A stretch of 64,000 bases of DNA from CAWIOX01 sp963837775 (lineage in GTDB: Bacteria; Pseudomonadota; Gammaproteobacteria; Burkholderiales; Burkholderiaceae_D): the NCBI GenBank assembly GCA_963837775.1, contig CAWIOX010000004.1:496001-560000 (forward strand). Reading direction: 5' to 3'. Under the pieces are notes generated by a model, which made no database searches, was not told the DNA's origin, and worked only from the letters and a program-made list of their open reading frames with translations. Below are positions 9,548 to 18,965 of the stretch, in pieces (the first letter of the stretch is position 1; every line of letters starts with the position of its first letter). The translations under genes were made by a program, and so were the position numbers.

Positions 9548-10586
9548 TTTCGGCGGATATGGTGCAGTTGCAGCAGGAATACCGGCACCCCGATCATCGC
9601 GGTCACCACGCCGACCGGCAATTGCTGCGGCGACAGCACGGTGCGCGCCAGCGTGTCGGCCAGCACCAGGAAAGTCCCGCCGACCAGCACCGCTGCCGGC
9701 ATCAGCAAGCCGGTGGTCCGGCCCCAGCGCAAAGCGGCACGCATGCGGCACGATCAGCCCGACGAAGCCGATGCTGCCGGCGCTGGTGACGGCGCTGGCG
9801 GTCAGCACGGCGGAACACAGGAACAGCCCTTTGCGCAGCGCGCCGACCCGCACCCCGAGCGTGGCGGCCGCTTCCGCATGCAGCGCCATCACATTGATAG
9901 CGCGCGCGACCCGCTGCGCGAACAGCAGGGCCGCGACCAGCACCAGCCACGGCAGCCAGCGCACCTGGGTGCCGGACAGGTCGCCGATCATCCAGAACAC
10001 CATGCCGCGCAGACGGCTGTCGGGCGCGATCGACAGCATCAGCGTCACCAGCGCGCCGCAGCCCGAAGCCAGGATCACGCCGGTCAGCAGCAACAGCGAC
10101 GCGCCGCCCTCGGCCGCCATGCCGCCGCGCAGATCGCGCCGCGCCAGCAGATACAGCAGCAGCGCCACCGTCACCGCGCCGCCGAACGCCGCCGCGTCGA
10201 TCATCCAGGCCGACGCCATGAACAGCATCGCCGCCAGCGCGCCGACCGCCGCGCCGCCGGACACGCCCAGCACATACGGATCGGCCAGCGGATTGCGCAG
10301 CAAGGCCTGCATCATCACGCCGGCCAGCGCCAGCGCGCCGCCGGTCACGAACGCCGACTGCGCGCGTCCCAGCCGCAATTCCAGCAGCGTCGCCGCCAGC
10401 GTGGTCGGCGCGCCCCGCAGCAGTTCGCCCAGCGCCGCCGCCAGATCAGCCAGCGGCAGCACCACCGAACCGACGATGCCGGCCAGCAGCAGCGCAGCCA
10501 GCGGCCAGCAGCGCCAGCGCGATCAGGATCGCGACGCTGCGATGGCGGCCTGCGAACGATGCAACAGGAGCAGGATTACCAGCCAC
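9544..10586 (-). CDS. btuC: ABC transporter permease for corrinoid uptake, BtuC-like, two frameshifts
   Basis: FecCD/BtuC-family inner membrane permease. Family patterns are ALALAGVMMQALLRNPLADPYVLGVSGGA, MVFWMIGDLSG, and SIGFVGLIVPHACR with the typical proline-histidine, followed after a break near 9735 by FLVLADTLARTVLSPQQLPVGVVTAMIGVPVFLL. A second break near 10500 separates the first transmembrane segment (VAILIALALLA) from GIVGSVVLPLADLAA. Restored length is about 345 residues. The start is uncertain: no ATG is in frame, and a GTG at 10586 is the best candidate. Confidence 0.85.
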
Positions 10587-10645
10587 GCTGGTCCTTGATG
10601 AATGCTGAAACGGTTGCCATAAAACCCGTAATTCTCAATAAAAAT

Positions 10646-10719
10646 GGGGAGTATGCCTGAAAATAGCACCTCTCCCGCATGTATTACCTGTGTTTTAAAA
10701 AATACACAGTGGAGTAATA
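10646..10719 (+). repeat. 74-bp dispersed intergenic repeat, copy C
   Basis: Starts GGGGAGTATGCC, carries CCCGCATGTATTACC and TTTTAAAAAATACAC, and ends GTGGAGTAATA. Its right end is one base from the stop codon of hupE; its left end is about 60 bp from the btuC start. Confidence 0.7.
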
Positions 10720-10720
10720 A

Positions 10721-11298
10721 TCAGGCCCCGGCCAGCATCCAGGCACCGCTGGCAGCCACCGCGACGCCTGCGGCGCGCAGCCACAGCACCTGCTTGACCG
10801 AGCCTTTGCCCAGCGCCAGACCGAGGCCGTGCAATGCGGCGGTCGATGCGACGAAGCCGAGCGCGTACTGCCATGCGGAACCGAGCGCAGGCAGTTCCGC
10901 GCCGTGCGCCACGCCGTGGAAAACCGCGAACAGCGCGACGATGGCGGCCGCAAACGCCGGCGTCACCCGCACCGCAAACGCGATCAGCAGGCCCAGGATC
11001 AGCACCGAAGTGGCGATCCCGCCTTCGACCATCGGCAAGCCGATGCCGGCCATGCCGACAGCCGCCCGCGACAGCCATCAGCGCCACGAAGCTGGCCGGC
11101 ACCAGCCATTTGGCGCGCCCGCCCAGTTGATAGGCCCAGACCCCGACCGCGACCATCGCCAGCACATGATCAAGGCCGAGCAAGCGGATGGGCGATGCCG
11201 GCCAGCAGGCCGCCGCCATGACCCGGATGGGCATAGGCGACGCCGCTGAAAGCGACGGACATCAGGGCGATACACCAGCGGATGGATTTACTGTTCAT
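10721..11298 (-). CDS. hupE: HupE/UreJ-family metal permease, two frameshifts
   Basis: Membrane protein of about 192 residues in the HupE/UreJ family, predicted to move nickel or cobalt. Its place inside a cobalamin operon favours cobalt. It has a signal-like N-terminus (IALMSVAFSGVAYA) followed by AHPGHGG, then LGLDHVLAMVAVGVWA, and after a break LPMVEGGIATSVLILGLL and LFAVFHGVAHGAELP. Conserved histidines in HPGHG, LDHVLAM and HGVAHG are the family metal ligands. Frame breaks lie near 11183 (an extra T, CTG read as CTTG) and near 11065. The start at 11298 has AGGAAG upstream. Confidence 0.85.
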
Positions 11299-11364
11299 GA
11301 GACTTCCTTCAATAAAAAATAATAAGATTAACGATGTTTTTTGCTGCAATTTTCTATTCGCTTT

Positions 11365-12015
11365 TTATTCTTCTGGCGCTGCCGGCCAGCCATTCTGGTA
11401 CACCAGATCATCCAGATTCTGCCGTTCGGCCCAGCCTTCCAGCTCCAGCATCGGCTTCGGGTAGAACGCTTCCACATGGCCGAGGCACAGGATCGCGACC
11501 GGCTTGGCGCCGGCCGGCATGTCCAGCAGCCGGCGCAACTGCTCCGGCTCGAACATCGAGACCCAGCCCATGCCGATGCCTTCGGCGCGCGCCGCCAGCC
11601 AGATGTTCTGGATCGCGCAGGCGACCGAGGCCAGATCCATTTCCGGCAGCGTGCGGCGGCCGAACACATGCTCGTCGCGCCGGTCCATCAGCGCCACCAC
11701 CAGCAGTTCGCCGCATTCGCGTATCCCTTCGACCTTGAGCCGCATGAATTCGTCTTCGCGCGCATGCAGCGCGTGGGCGGTAGTGATGCGCTCCTGCTCG
11801 ACCTGCTGATGCAGCGCGCTGCGCAGCGCGGGATCGGTGATCCGGATGAAGCGCCACGGCTGCATGAAGCCGACGCTGGGCGCCAGATGGGCGGCGTGCA
11901 GCAGGCGCGCCAGCAGTTCCGGCGCGATCGGGTCGGGCAGGAAATGGCGGATGTCGCGCCGTTCGGCAATGGTCTTGTAGACCGCTGCGATCTCTTCGTC
12001 ACTGTATCGGTTCAT
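11365..12015 (-). CDS. bluB: 5,6-dimethylbenzimidazole synthase BluB
   Basis: Flavin-destructase of the nitroreductase fold that converts reduced FMN to 5,6-dimethylbenzimidazole, the lower ligand of cobalamin. The 216 residues are intact. Motifs: RRDIRHFLPDPI near residue 20, HLAPSVGFMQPWRFI (FMN contact), the central SVACAIQNIWLAARAEGIGMGWVS split by the family's conserved glycine turn, and KPVAILCLGHV near the C-terminus. It lies 7 bases past the cobB stop. Its presence shows that the cell can make its own lower ligand, which CobT at 33.5 kb would then activate. Confidence 0.93.
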   Translation of the reverse strand: MNRYSDEEIAAVYKTIAERRDIRHFLPDPIAPELLARLLHAAHLAPSVGFMQPWRFIRITDPALRSALHQQVEQERITTAHALHAREDEFMRLKVEGIRECGELLVVALMDRRDEHVFGRRTLPEMDLASVACAIQNIWLAARAEGIGMGWVSMFEPEQLRRLLDMPAGAKPVAILCLGHVEAFYPKPMLELEGWAERQNLDDLVYQNGWPAAPEE

Positions 12016-12022
12016 GGCAGGC

Positions 12023-13331
12023 TCATGGCAAGAACAGCGCGGCGGCTGCGGCAGGGTTGGACGGGAAATAGCAGTGCAGATAGCTGGCCGACAGTCGGCG
12101 CGACTGGAAGATGCTTTCTCCGGGCGAGGTATTGTACAAACGCACCCCGCTGGCGGCCGGCGCCAGCGGCGACGTAACCAGCGAATGGTGAAAGGTATGG
12201 CTGCGCAGCTCGCCGCCCGGCATCGGCGCCGATTGATAGCCGAGGCCGGTCAGGCGCGGCTGCATCACTGCATGGCCCGGCAGCAGAGCGGCCATCGTGC
12301 CGCGCTGCCCGGCCTGGTCGGTCAGCGATTCGAGCAGGTACAGCATGCCGCCGCACTCCGCGTAAATCGGCTTGCCTGCGCTGAAATGGCGCTGCAGGTC
12401 TGCTTTCAGCGCGGTATTGTCCTGCAATTGCAGCAGATGCAGTTCCGGATAGCCGCCCGGCAGGTACAGGCTGTCGACCTGCGGCAGCGCCTGATCGGCC
12501 AGCGGCGAAAAGAACAGCAGTTCGGCCCCCAGCGCCCGCAGCAAATCCAGGTTGGCCGGATAAATGAAGGAGAACGCCGCATCGCGCGCAATCCCGATGC
12601 GCACCCCTGCCAGCAACTGTTTGTTGTGCCTGCAACGCATCGACCGCAACCGCGCTGAATGCGACTGCGGCCGGCAATGCGGCCAGGCCGGTCTGCGCAA
12701 TCGCGGCGGCGGCCGCCGCCAGGCGCGCTTCGAGATCATCGACCTCTGCCGCCTGCACCAGCCCCATGTGCCGTTCCGGCAACGCAAATTGTGCGGCGCG
12801 CGGCAGGCTGCCGAAATAATGCAGATCCGGCGGCATGCCCTGCTGGATCATTTCCGCATGGCGCACGCTGGCGACGCCGTTGGCCAGCACGCCGGCAAAC
12901 GGCAGCCCCGCACGGAAATGCGCGAGCCCGTAGGCGATCGCGCCCATCGTTTGCGCGACGCCCTTGGCATCGATCACCGCCAGCACCGGCACGCCCAGCA
13001 GCTCGGCCAGATCGGCGCAGCACGGCGTGCCGTCGAACAGGCCCATCACGCCTTCGATCAGGATCAGATCGGCGTCCAGCGCGGCTTCATACACCAGCCG
13101 CCGGCATTCGGCCGCGCCGGCCAGCCACAGATCGAGCTGATACACGGGATGGCCGCTGGCACGCTCCAAAATCATCGGATCGAGGAAATCCGGCCCGGCC
13201 TTGAACACCCTGACTGTGCGCCCCTGATCCGCATGAAAACGCGCCAGCGCCGCCGTCACGGTGGTCTTGCCGTGATTGGACGCGGGCGCGCTGATGAACA
13301 GCGCGGGGCAGCTGCGCAGAGCGGGCGTCAT
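12023..13331 (-). CDS. cobB: Cobyrinic acid a,c-diamide synthase, one frameshift
   Basis: Glutamine-dependent amidotransferase CobB/CbiA acting on the a and c carboxylates of (hydrogeno)cobyrinic acid. N-terminal ATPase domain: P-loop SAPASNHGKTT near residue 14, VFKAGPDFLDP, LIEGVMGLFDG. The C-terminal glutaminase domain, in another frame after a break near 12625, has YLPGGYPELH, YAECGGMLYL with the nucleophile cysteine, and HTFHHS. Restored length is about 435 residues. The ATG at 13331 lies 2 bp past the cobO stop and is preferred over the TTG at 13337. Confidence 0.9.
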
Positions 13332-13333
13332 AT

Positions 13334-13936
13334 TCAAAACTCGACGCCTTTTTGCGCCTTGATGCCCTGCGTCTGGTACGGATGCTTGAGCGGGCGGATC
13401 TCGCTGACCAGGTCGGCCAGTTCGATCAGCTGTTCCGGCGCATGGCGGCCGGTGACCACGATGTGCAGCATCTCGCGCCGCTTGGCGAACACGTCGAGCA
13501 CTTCGGCCAGCTCCAGGTATTGATACTTGAGCACGATATTGAGCTCATCGAGTATCACCATGTCGTAGGACGGATCGTTGATCATCCTGACTGCTTCGGC
13601 CCAGCCGCGGGCCGCGGTTTCCATGTCGGCGTTGCGGTCCTGGGTGTTCCAGGTGTAGCCGGCGCCGACCACGTGGAAGTCGCAGTTCGGATTGCTGCCC
13701 AGCACTTCGCGCTCGGCGCTGTGCAACGCACCCTTGATGAACTGCACCACGCCCAGCTTCATCTTGTGGCCGAGTATGCGCATGCCCATGCCGAACGCGG
13801 CGGTGGACTTGCCCTTGCCGGTGCCGGTATAGACCATCAGCAAGCCTTTTTCCAGCTGCGCAGCGGCCTTCTTCTTTTCGAAGCCTTCCTTATGACGCTC
13901 GGTCATCCGCTTGTGGGATGCGGTATCGGTTTTCAT
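13334..13936 (-). CDS. cobO: Cob(I)yrinic acid a,c-diamide adenosyltransferase
   Basis: CobA/CobO-type ATP:corrinoid adenosyltransferase of 200 residues that forms the carbon-cobalt bond. The modified P-loop GTGKGKSTAAFG is near residue 38, followed by VVQFIKGA and MVILDELNIVLKY; the ending LKHPYQTQGIKAQKGVEF is typical. The gene is intact. The start at 13936 is chosen because GGAG lies upstream and because family members start with MKTD/MTERHKEG-like sequence. It sits inside the 3' end of the cobW reading frame (46-bp overlap). Confidence 0.92.
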   Translation of the reverse strand: MKTDTASHKRMTERHKEGFEKKKAAAQLEKGLLMVYTGTGKGKSTAAFGMGMRILGHKMKLGVVQFIKGALHSAEREVLGSNPNCDFHVVGAGYTWNTQDRNADMETAARGWAEAVRMINDPSYDMVILDELNIVLKYQYLELAEVLDVFAKRREMLHIVVTGRHAPEQLIELADLVSEIRPLKHPYQTQGIKAQKGVEF

Positions 13937-15070
13937 TGCAATTATCTCCAGGTGGTGCGCTATGTTCGGATAGAAGCGCGGCGATGTTGGCGCGGCTAGC
14001 GTGGTAACCGATGAAGACCAGCTCCGATTTGTGCGGCGCCGGCTTGGCCGCATCGGTGCTGATGACCAGCCGCGAACGCACCGCCTGCACCAGCACCGTG
14101 TTGTCGCTGTCTTCGCTGCGGATGAAGCCCTTGATGCGCAGCAGCGGTTCCTGCTGCGCGGCGGCCAGCAGTGCCGCTTTCAGCTTGTCGGTCTGCTGCG
14201 GCGCGCTGCTGCGCAGCGTAAACGACAGCCAGCCCGGGTCTTGCTCATGAAAGTGCTTGTGCGTCGCCAGCCCGTGCGTATGCGCGCTCATGCCGGAATG
14301 GGCGTGACCGTTCAGGCGGCTCTGGTTCGCCAGCACCGATGACTCCGCGCCCGGCATCGAGGCGACCGGCGTATAAGCCTGGTGCGCGACCAGCGTCGGC
14401 TGGTGCAGCCGCAGCCCGAGCGCCAGCCGGATATCGAGCCGCGCGTTGTATGCGAGCTCCAGGAAGCGCACGTTCGGCGCGCGTTCCCGCACCCGGTCTC
14501 GGCCAGCAGCAACGCGGCCTCGTCCAGCGCGTCGATCTTGTTCAGCACCACCACATCGGCAAATTCAAGCTGCTGGTCGAACAGGCTCGCGACCGAATTG
14601 GCAACTGCGGAATTGGCGTCAGCCGAATCAGCATCAGCGCTGCGTTCGAACTGATCCGACAGCAGCAGCGGCGTATCGACCACCGCCAGCGTCGCGTCGA
14701 GGATGAAATCGCCGGCCAGTTCTGGCCCCTGCAGCAGTTCCATGATCGCGGTCGGCAGCGCCAGCCCGGAAGTTTCGATCAGCACATGATCGACATTCGC
14801 ACGCCGTTCTGCGATCGCGCGCATGGTCGGGATGAACAGTTCGTCGTCGCCATACGCAATCAGGCCGTACGGAAAATCATGGATCCGGATCTGCTCGTGA
14901 CCGTCCGCACAGTCGCGGATCAGCGCGCCGTCGATCGACACTTCGCCGAACTCGTTGATCAGCAGCGCCAGCCGGCGGCTTTGCCGGCTTTTGATCAGGC
15001 TGGAAAGCAAGGTGGTTTTGCCGGAGCCGAGGAAGCCGGTCACGATGGTGACCGGAATTAATCCATTCAT
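13890..15070 (-). CDS. cobW: CobW GTPase/metallochaperone, one frameshift
   Basis: G3E-family GTPase expected to deliver cobalt during cobalamin synthesis. N-terminal GTPase: P-loop GFLGSGKTTLLSS near residue 11, LALLINEFGEVSIDG, ETSGLALPTAI, and VVLNKIDALD. The usual CxCC metal motif is replaced by IRDCADGHEQIRIHDFPYG, which has one cysteine. After a break near 14500 the CobW C-terminal domain carries a histidine-rich loop (HAHSGMSAHTHGLATHKHFH), a likely metal site, and the closing LVFIGYHASRANIAALL. Restored length is about 393 residues. The start overlaps the cobK stop. Confidence 0.88.
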
Positions 15071-16618
15071 TTCCGGATATCCCATGCAGCCAGTTGCTGC
15101 AACACCGCAGCGAAGCTTGAAGTGGCCAGCGGGTACGCCAGTTGCGGCCGTTTGATCACCAGCAGCGGGATATCCAGCGCCTGCGCCGCCGCCACTTTGG
15201 CCTGATAGCCGCCGGCATCGCCGGAATCCTTGGTGACCACGCAATCGATGTTCCAGTCCTGCCACAGCGCGCTATTGAATGCCTGCGAGAACGGCCCCTG
15301 CATCGCGCAGATATGGCTGCGCGGCACGCCGGAATCGATCGCGCGCTGAATGAATTCCGGCTCCGGCGTGACCCGCACAAACCACTCGCGCTCGGCCGCG
15401 CCCGGCGCCTGCAGGAAGGTCGCCAGATCCTTGGAACCGGTGGTCAGGAAAATCCGCTTGCCGACCGCAATCGCGTGCCGGGCCGCCTGCTCGACGCCAT
15501 CAAACAGTTCGCCGCAGTCGGCTTCTAGCGTGCTGGGCCGCTCGTAACGGAGATACGGAATCCCCAGCGCCTTCGACAGGCCGATCAATTGTTCCGACAT
15601 GTGGTTCGCATACGGGTGGGTCGCATCGACCAGCACGCTGGCCTTGGCGCGGGTCAGCGCCTGCTTGCGCGCCTCGACGCCCTGCCGTCCGGCCCAGATC
15701 GTCACGCCCGGACAATGTTCGAGCGCGACTTCCGCACCGTATTCGGTGGCGGCAGACACCACCACCGGATAACCGCTGTCCGGCCAGTTCGGTGGCCAGC
15801 GCATTGCCGTCGCTGGTGCCGGAAAACACCCATACCGCATGTTCCGGCATCGCCTTGTCTTCCACCGGCTGCTTGGCCGCAGAAGCCCAGTCGTTGTAGC
15901 CGCGCGGGGTGAAAATCCAGTCGCGCTTGCGCTCGGTGAAGCGGTTGCCGATCACGATGGTGGTCAGCATGTCGAACTTCAGCGTCAGCAATTCGTCGAG
16001 CCGGTGGATGCTGACCTGCTGGTCGGGCCGATACGCATTGCGGACCACGCCGCACAGGGTCTGCGGCGCTTTCGCTTCGAGCATGATGTTCAGGACGCGG
16101 TACACGCCTTCCTGACGGCCGGCGCTCTGCACGTTGTAGAACACGCAAGCCAGGTCGGCCTGCGCAATATGGCGCGCACGGTTTTCGATCCAGTCCCACG
16201 GACACAGCAGGTCGGACAGGCTGAGGGTCGCGAAGTCATGCGACAGCGGCGAGCCCAGCAGCGACGCGCAGGCATTGGCCGAGGTAATGCCCGGCACCAC
16301 GTTGACCGCGAAGGTATCGTCTTCGCGAATTTCCTCAAAAGCCAGTGCCGCCATCGCATAAATGCCGATATCGCCGCTGGAGACCAGCGCGACTTTGGCG
16401 CCGCTGCGGGCTTTCTCGATCGCCAGCAATGCGCGCTCACGCTCCTGCGTCAATGGCGGCGTGTGGATTTCCTTGCCCGCCAGCCAGGGTTCGATCCAGC
16501 GCAAATACAGCTCGTAGCCGACGATCACTTCGCTGTCGCGCAATGCCGCTTCGGCACGCGGCACAACCATATCGGCAAATCCCGGCCCGACCGACACCAG
16601 ATTCAGTACTCCACTCAT
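15067..16618 (-). CDS. cobJ: CobJ-CobK fusion: precorrin-3B C17-methyltransferase plus precorrin-6A reductase, one frameshift
   Basis: One reading frame runs from CobJ into CobK with no stop between them. CobJ part (residues 1 to about 245): SVGPGFADMVVPRAEAAL, SSGDIGIYAMAA, VVPGITSANACASLLGSPLSHDFATLSLSD, RNAYRPDQQV, FTPRGYNDW; it performs C17 methylation with ring contraction. A ~15-residue linker leads to MPEHAVWVFSGTSDGNALATELA, the NADPH-binding start of CobK. The frame then shifts near 15787 (an extra G) and continues GYPVVVSAATEYGAE, VDATHPYANHMSE, TTGSKDLATF, VVTKDSGDAGGYQAKV. The stop overlaps the cobW start. The methionine in EDKAMPEHAV could be a separate cobK start if the fusion results from an indel. 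Confidence 0.88.
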
Positions 16619-17391
16619 GTTGCTATCCAATTCATATCCTGCACTACTGCCACGGCCACGCCGTCCAAAGTTGTTTTCGGTACCAGCAAACTGCCGCGCC
16701 CGCTGGCAATCAGCGCGCACGGCTCGCATACCCCATCAACGCCCACATTTTGCTGCACCCATGCCGAAGGCTGCGTCACCCACGGCCGCGCCGCCACGCT
16801 TGCGCGTGCGATCACGCGCAAGGGCAAGTCATGCCGCTCGCAGAAGTCGAGCAAGCCCGGCTCCTGCGCTTTCAGATCGATGGTCGCGATCTCGCGGATG
16901 TCGCTGATGCGGCGCTCGCCCAGTGTCACGCCTTGCACTACCGCCGCTTCGATCCGTTCGGCCGGCACGCCTTTGCGGCAGCCGATCCCGACCACCAGCG
17001 GCTTCAGCGCCTCGGTCGCGGTCGTCACCACCGGCACCGCGCCGACCGCATTGGCGACCCGATACGCGAGACGGTTGGCGCCGCCTTCGTGACCGGCCAG
17101 CAGCGACACCGCAAAACGCCCCGCTTCATCCAGCACCACCAGCGCCGGATCGCTGTGCTTGTCCAGCGCCAGCCCATCGAGAAAACGCACCGCGATGCCG
17201 CTGGCGGCCAGCATCAGCCACTGCCCATGCTGGCGGTAGGCGGCGGCGAACTGCTGTTTCTGCGCCAGCTCGGGATTGAGCCAGGGCCGATAGATTGTGC
17301 CGCCCAGCCGCGCCTGCAGCGCCAGCGCCAGCGCTTCGCCTTCGGCGCGCACCAGCCAGATACCGAGCGATGCTTCAGCAGCAACACTCAT
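16615..17391 (-). CDS. cbiG: CbiG, short form (cobalt-precorrin-5A hydrolase)
   Basis: CbiG opens the delta-lactone ring of (cobalt-)precorrin-5A with loss of acetaldehyde. The protein is about 258 residues, shorter than the ~350-residue type, because the CbiG N-terminal domain (LAASGIAVRFLDGL, LLAGHEGGANRLAYRVANAVGA, VVTTATEA) joins directly to the CobE/CbiG_C domain (LVVGIGCRKGVPAERIEAAV, VWVQ-like NVGVDGVCEPCAL) with no central domain. ATG at 17391 or GTG at 17400 may start it; the GTG overlaps the cobM stop as GTGA. Its stop overlaps the cobJ start. Confidence 0.9.
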   Translation of the reverse strand: MSVAAEASLGIWLVRAEGEALALALQARLGGTIYRPWLNPELAQKQQFAAAYRQHGQWLMLAASGIAVRFLDGLALDKHSDPALVVLDEAGRFAVSLLAGHEGGANRLAYRVANAVGAVPVVTTATEALKPLVVGIGCRKGVPAERIEAAVVQGVTLGERRISDIREIATIDLKAQEPGLLDFCERHDLPLRVIARASVAARPWVTQPSAWVQQNVGVDGVCEPCALIASGRGSLLVPKTTLDGVAVAVVQDMNWIAT

Positions 17392-17396
17392 AACCG

Positions 17397-18215
17397 TCAC
17401 GCAGCGGCCTTTTCAGGCTGTTCTGCGGTTTCGGCTTTGACGGCTTTCGACCTGGTTTTTTTCACCGCACGGAACAGATGCTTGAAATCCTTCGAATACA
17501 GGCTCGACTCGACCTGCGCGCCGGTGCCCAGCGCCGCGCCGACCAGCATCATCGTGGTCAGGTTCCATTCGCCGCGCTTGGTCTCTTTGAGTATCGTGCC
17601 CAGCGTGCCCTGATAGATGCGCTGTTCAGGCCAGCTGGCGCGGTACACCAGGGTCACCGGCGTATCGTCCGGATAATGCAGGCGCAGGTCGGTGACGATC
17701 TTCTTCAGGTGCGGCCCCGACAGGAAGATGCACATGGTGGCGCGATGCTCGGCCCATCTGGCAATCGATTCCATTTCCGGCACCGCTGAGGCCCGCCCGG
17801 AAACGCGGGTCAGGATCACGCTCTGCGACACTTCCGGCTTGGTCAGCTCGGACTTGATGGCGGCTGCCGCTGCGGAAAACGACGACACGCCGGGCACCAC
17901 TTCGTATTCGATGCCCAGCGCATCGAGCCGGCGCATCTGCTCGGCGGTCGCGCCGTAGATCGCCGGGTCGCCTGAATGCAGGCGCGCCACATCGTGTCCG
18001 GCCGCCTGCGCGCGCACATAGCAAGCCTCCTGCTGCTCCAGGTTGAGTTCGGCGGTATCGATCAGCTCGGTCTCCGGACCGCAATGCTGCAGCATCTCTT
18101 TCGGCACCAGAGAACCTGCGTACAGCACCATAGGCACTTGCCCCAGCACCTTCGCGCCGCGCAAGGTAATCAGATCGGATGCGCCGGGACCGGCGCCGAT
18201 GAAATAAACTTTCAT
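17397..18215 (-). CDS. cobM: Precorrin-4 C11-methyltransferase
   Basis: SAM-dependent methyltransferase CobM/CbiF, about 272 residues. Motifs: VYFIGAGPGASDLITLRGAK at the start, VARLHSGDPAIYGATAEQM, YEVVPGVSSFSAAAAA, LTRVSGRASAVPE and VTLVYRASWPEQ. The C-terminus is a lysine- and alanine-rich tail (KKTRSKAVKAETAEQPEKAAA) with no conserved motif. Intact. The start at 18215 overlaps the cobI stop as ATGA. Confidence 0.93.
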   Translation of the reverse strand: MKVYFIGAGPGASDLITLRGAKVLGQVPMVLYAGSLVPKEMLQHCGPETELIDTAELNLEQQEACYVRAQAAGHDVARLHSGDPAIYGATAEQMRRLDALGIEYEVVPGVSSFSAAAAAIKSELTKPEVSQSVILTRVSGRASAVPEMESIARWAEHRATMCIFLSGPHLKKIVTDLRLHYPDDTPVTLVYRASWPEQRIYQGTLGTILKETKRGEWNLTTMMLVGAALGTGAQVESSLYSKDFKHLFRAVKKTRSKAVKAETAEQPEKAAA

Positions 18216-18965
18216 GAATGTCTCTTTTCTCTCGGTGTCTTGCGTATCAAAAGCGTGGCGAGATAACCCATCGCCTCGGTCGCGCACAGGCTGCCCACAT
18301 CGGCCGACAGCATTTCGCCCGGCAAGCCGATGCGGCGTGCAAACGCGCAATGCTCGGCAATGCCCATCTCGCGCAGCAACTCCAGCACCCAGGGCAGCCG
18401 CGCGCCGACTTTCATCAGCACGATGATGTCGTGACTCTCGATGTCGCTGCGCAGCGCGGCGGCATCATCCGGACACGGCAGGATCAGCGTGCGCTCCTTG
18501 CCTTCGCCCAGCGGCCAGCCCAGCGCCGATGCGGCCGACGCATAGCTGGTAATGCCGGGAAAGGTGCGATGCGGCATGCCCGGCAGCCGATCGCGCAATG
18601 CCGCCAGCACATAGCCGTAAGTGGAATAGGTGAGTGAATCGCCGATCGTCAGGTACGCCACATTGCGCCCGGCGCACAGTTCGACCGCAATCGTCTCGGC
18701 CACGCCGGTGTAATGCTCGCTCAGCACCGAGCGGTCCGGGTCCATGTTGAACTCGACATCCCGTATCCGTTCCGGCGCAATGTCGATCCCCGCCAGGCAT
18801 TGCAACGCGACCGAGTCCTGCGTGCCGCGCGCGCGCGGTGCGAACACGACATCGGCCTGGCGCAACGCTTCGACCGCTGCCAAGCGGAATATAACCGGCA
18901 GGGCCGGGACCGACACCCAGGCCCCAGAACATGCCCAGTTTTTGGGTCGTACCGGTCGCACTCAT
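18212..18965 (-). CDS. cobI: Precorrin-2 C20-methyltransferase, one frameshift
   Basis: CobI/CbiL-type methyltransferase acting on (cobalt-)precorrin-2. The N-terminus reads MSATGTTQKLGMFWGLGVGPG in the cbiD frame. Near 18892 the frame shifts because CTGG is read as CTTGG, and the body continues LAAVEALRQADVVFAPRA, YLTIGDSLTYSTYGYVLAAL, TFPGITSYASAASALGWPL, IIVLMKVGARLPWVL. Restored length is about 250 residues. No stop separates it from cbiD upstream; the ATGA at 18965 suggests that cbiD once ended there in +1 frame. Confidence 0.87.

Noticed and set aside
8333..10660. A 775-residue plus-strand open frame
   Set aside because: It lies opposite cobU, btuD and btuC, is rich in Arg, Gln and His as expected for the antisense of high-GC codons, and has no recognisable domain.
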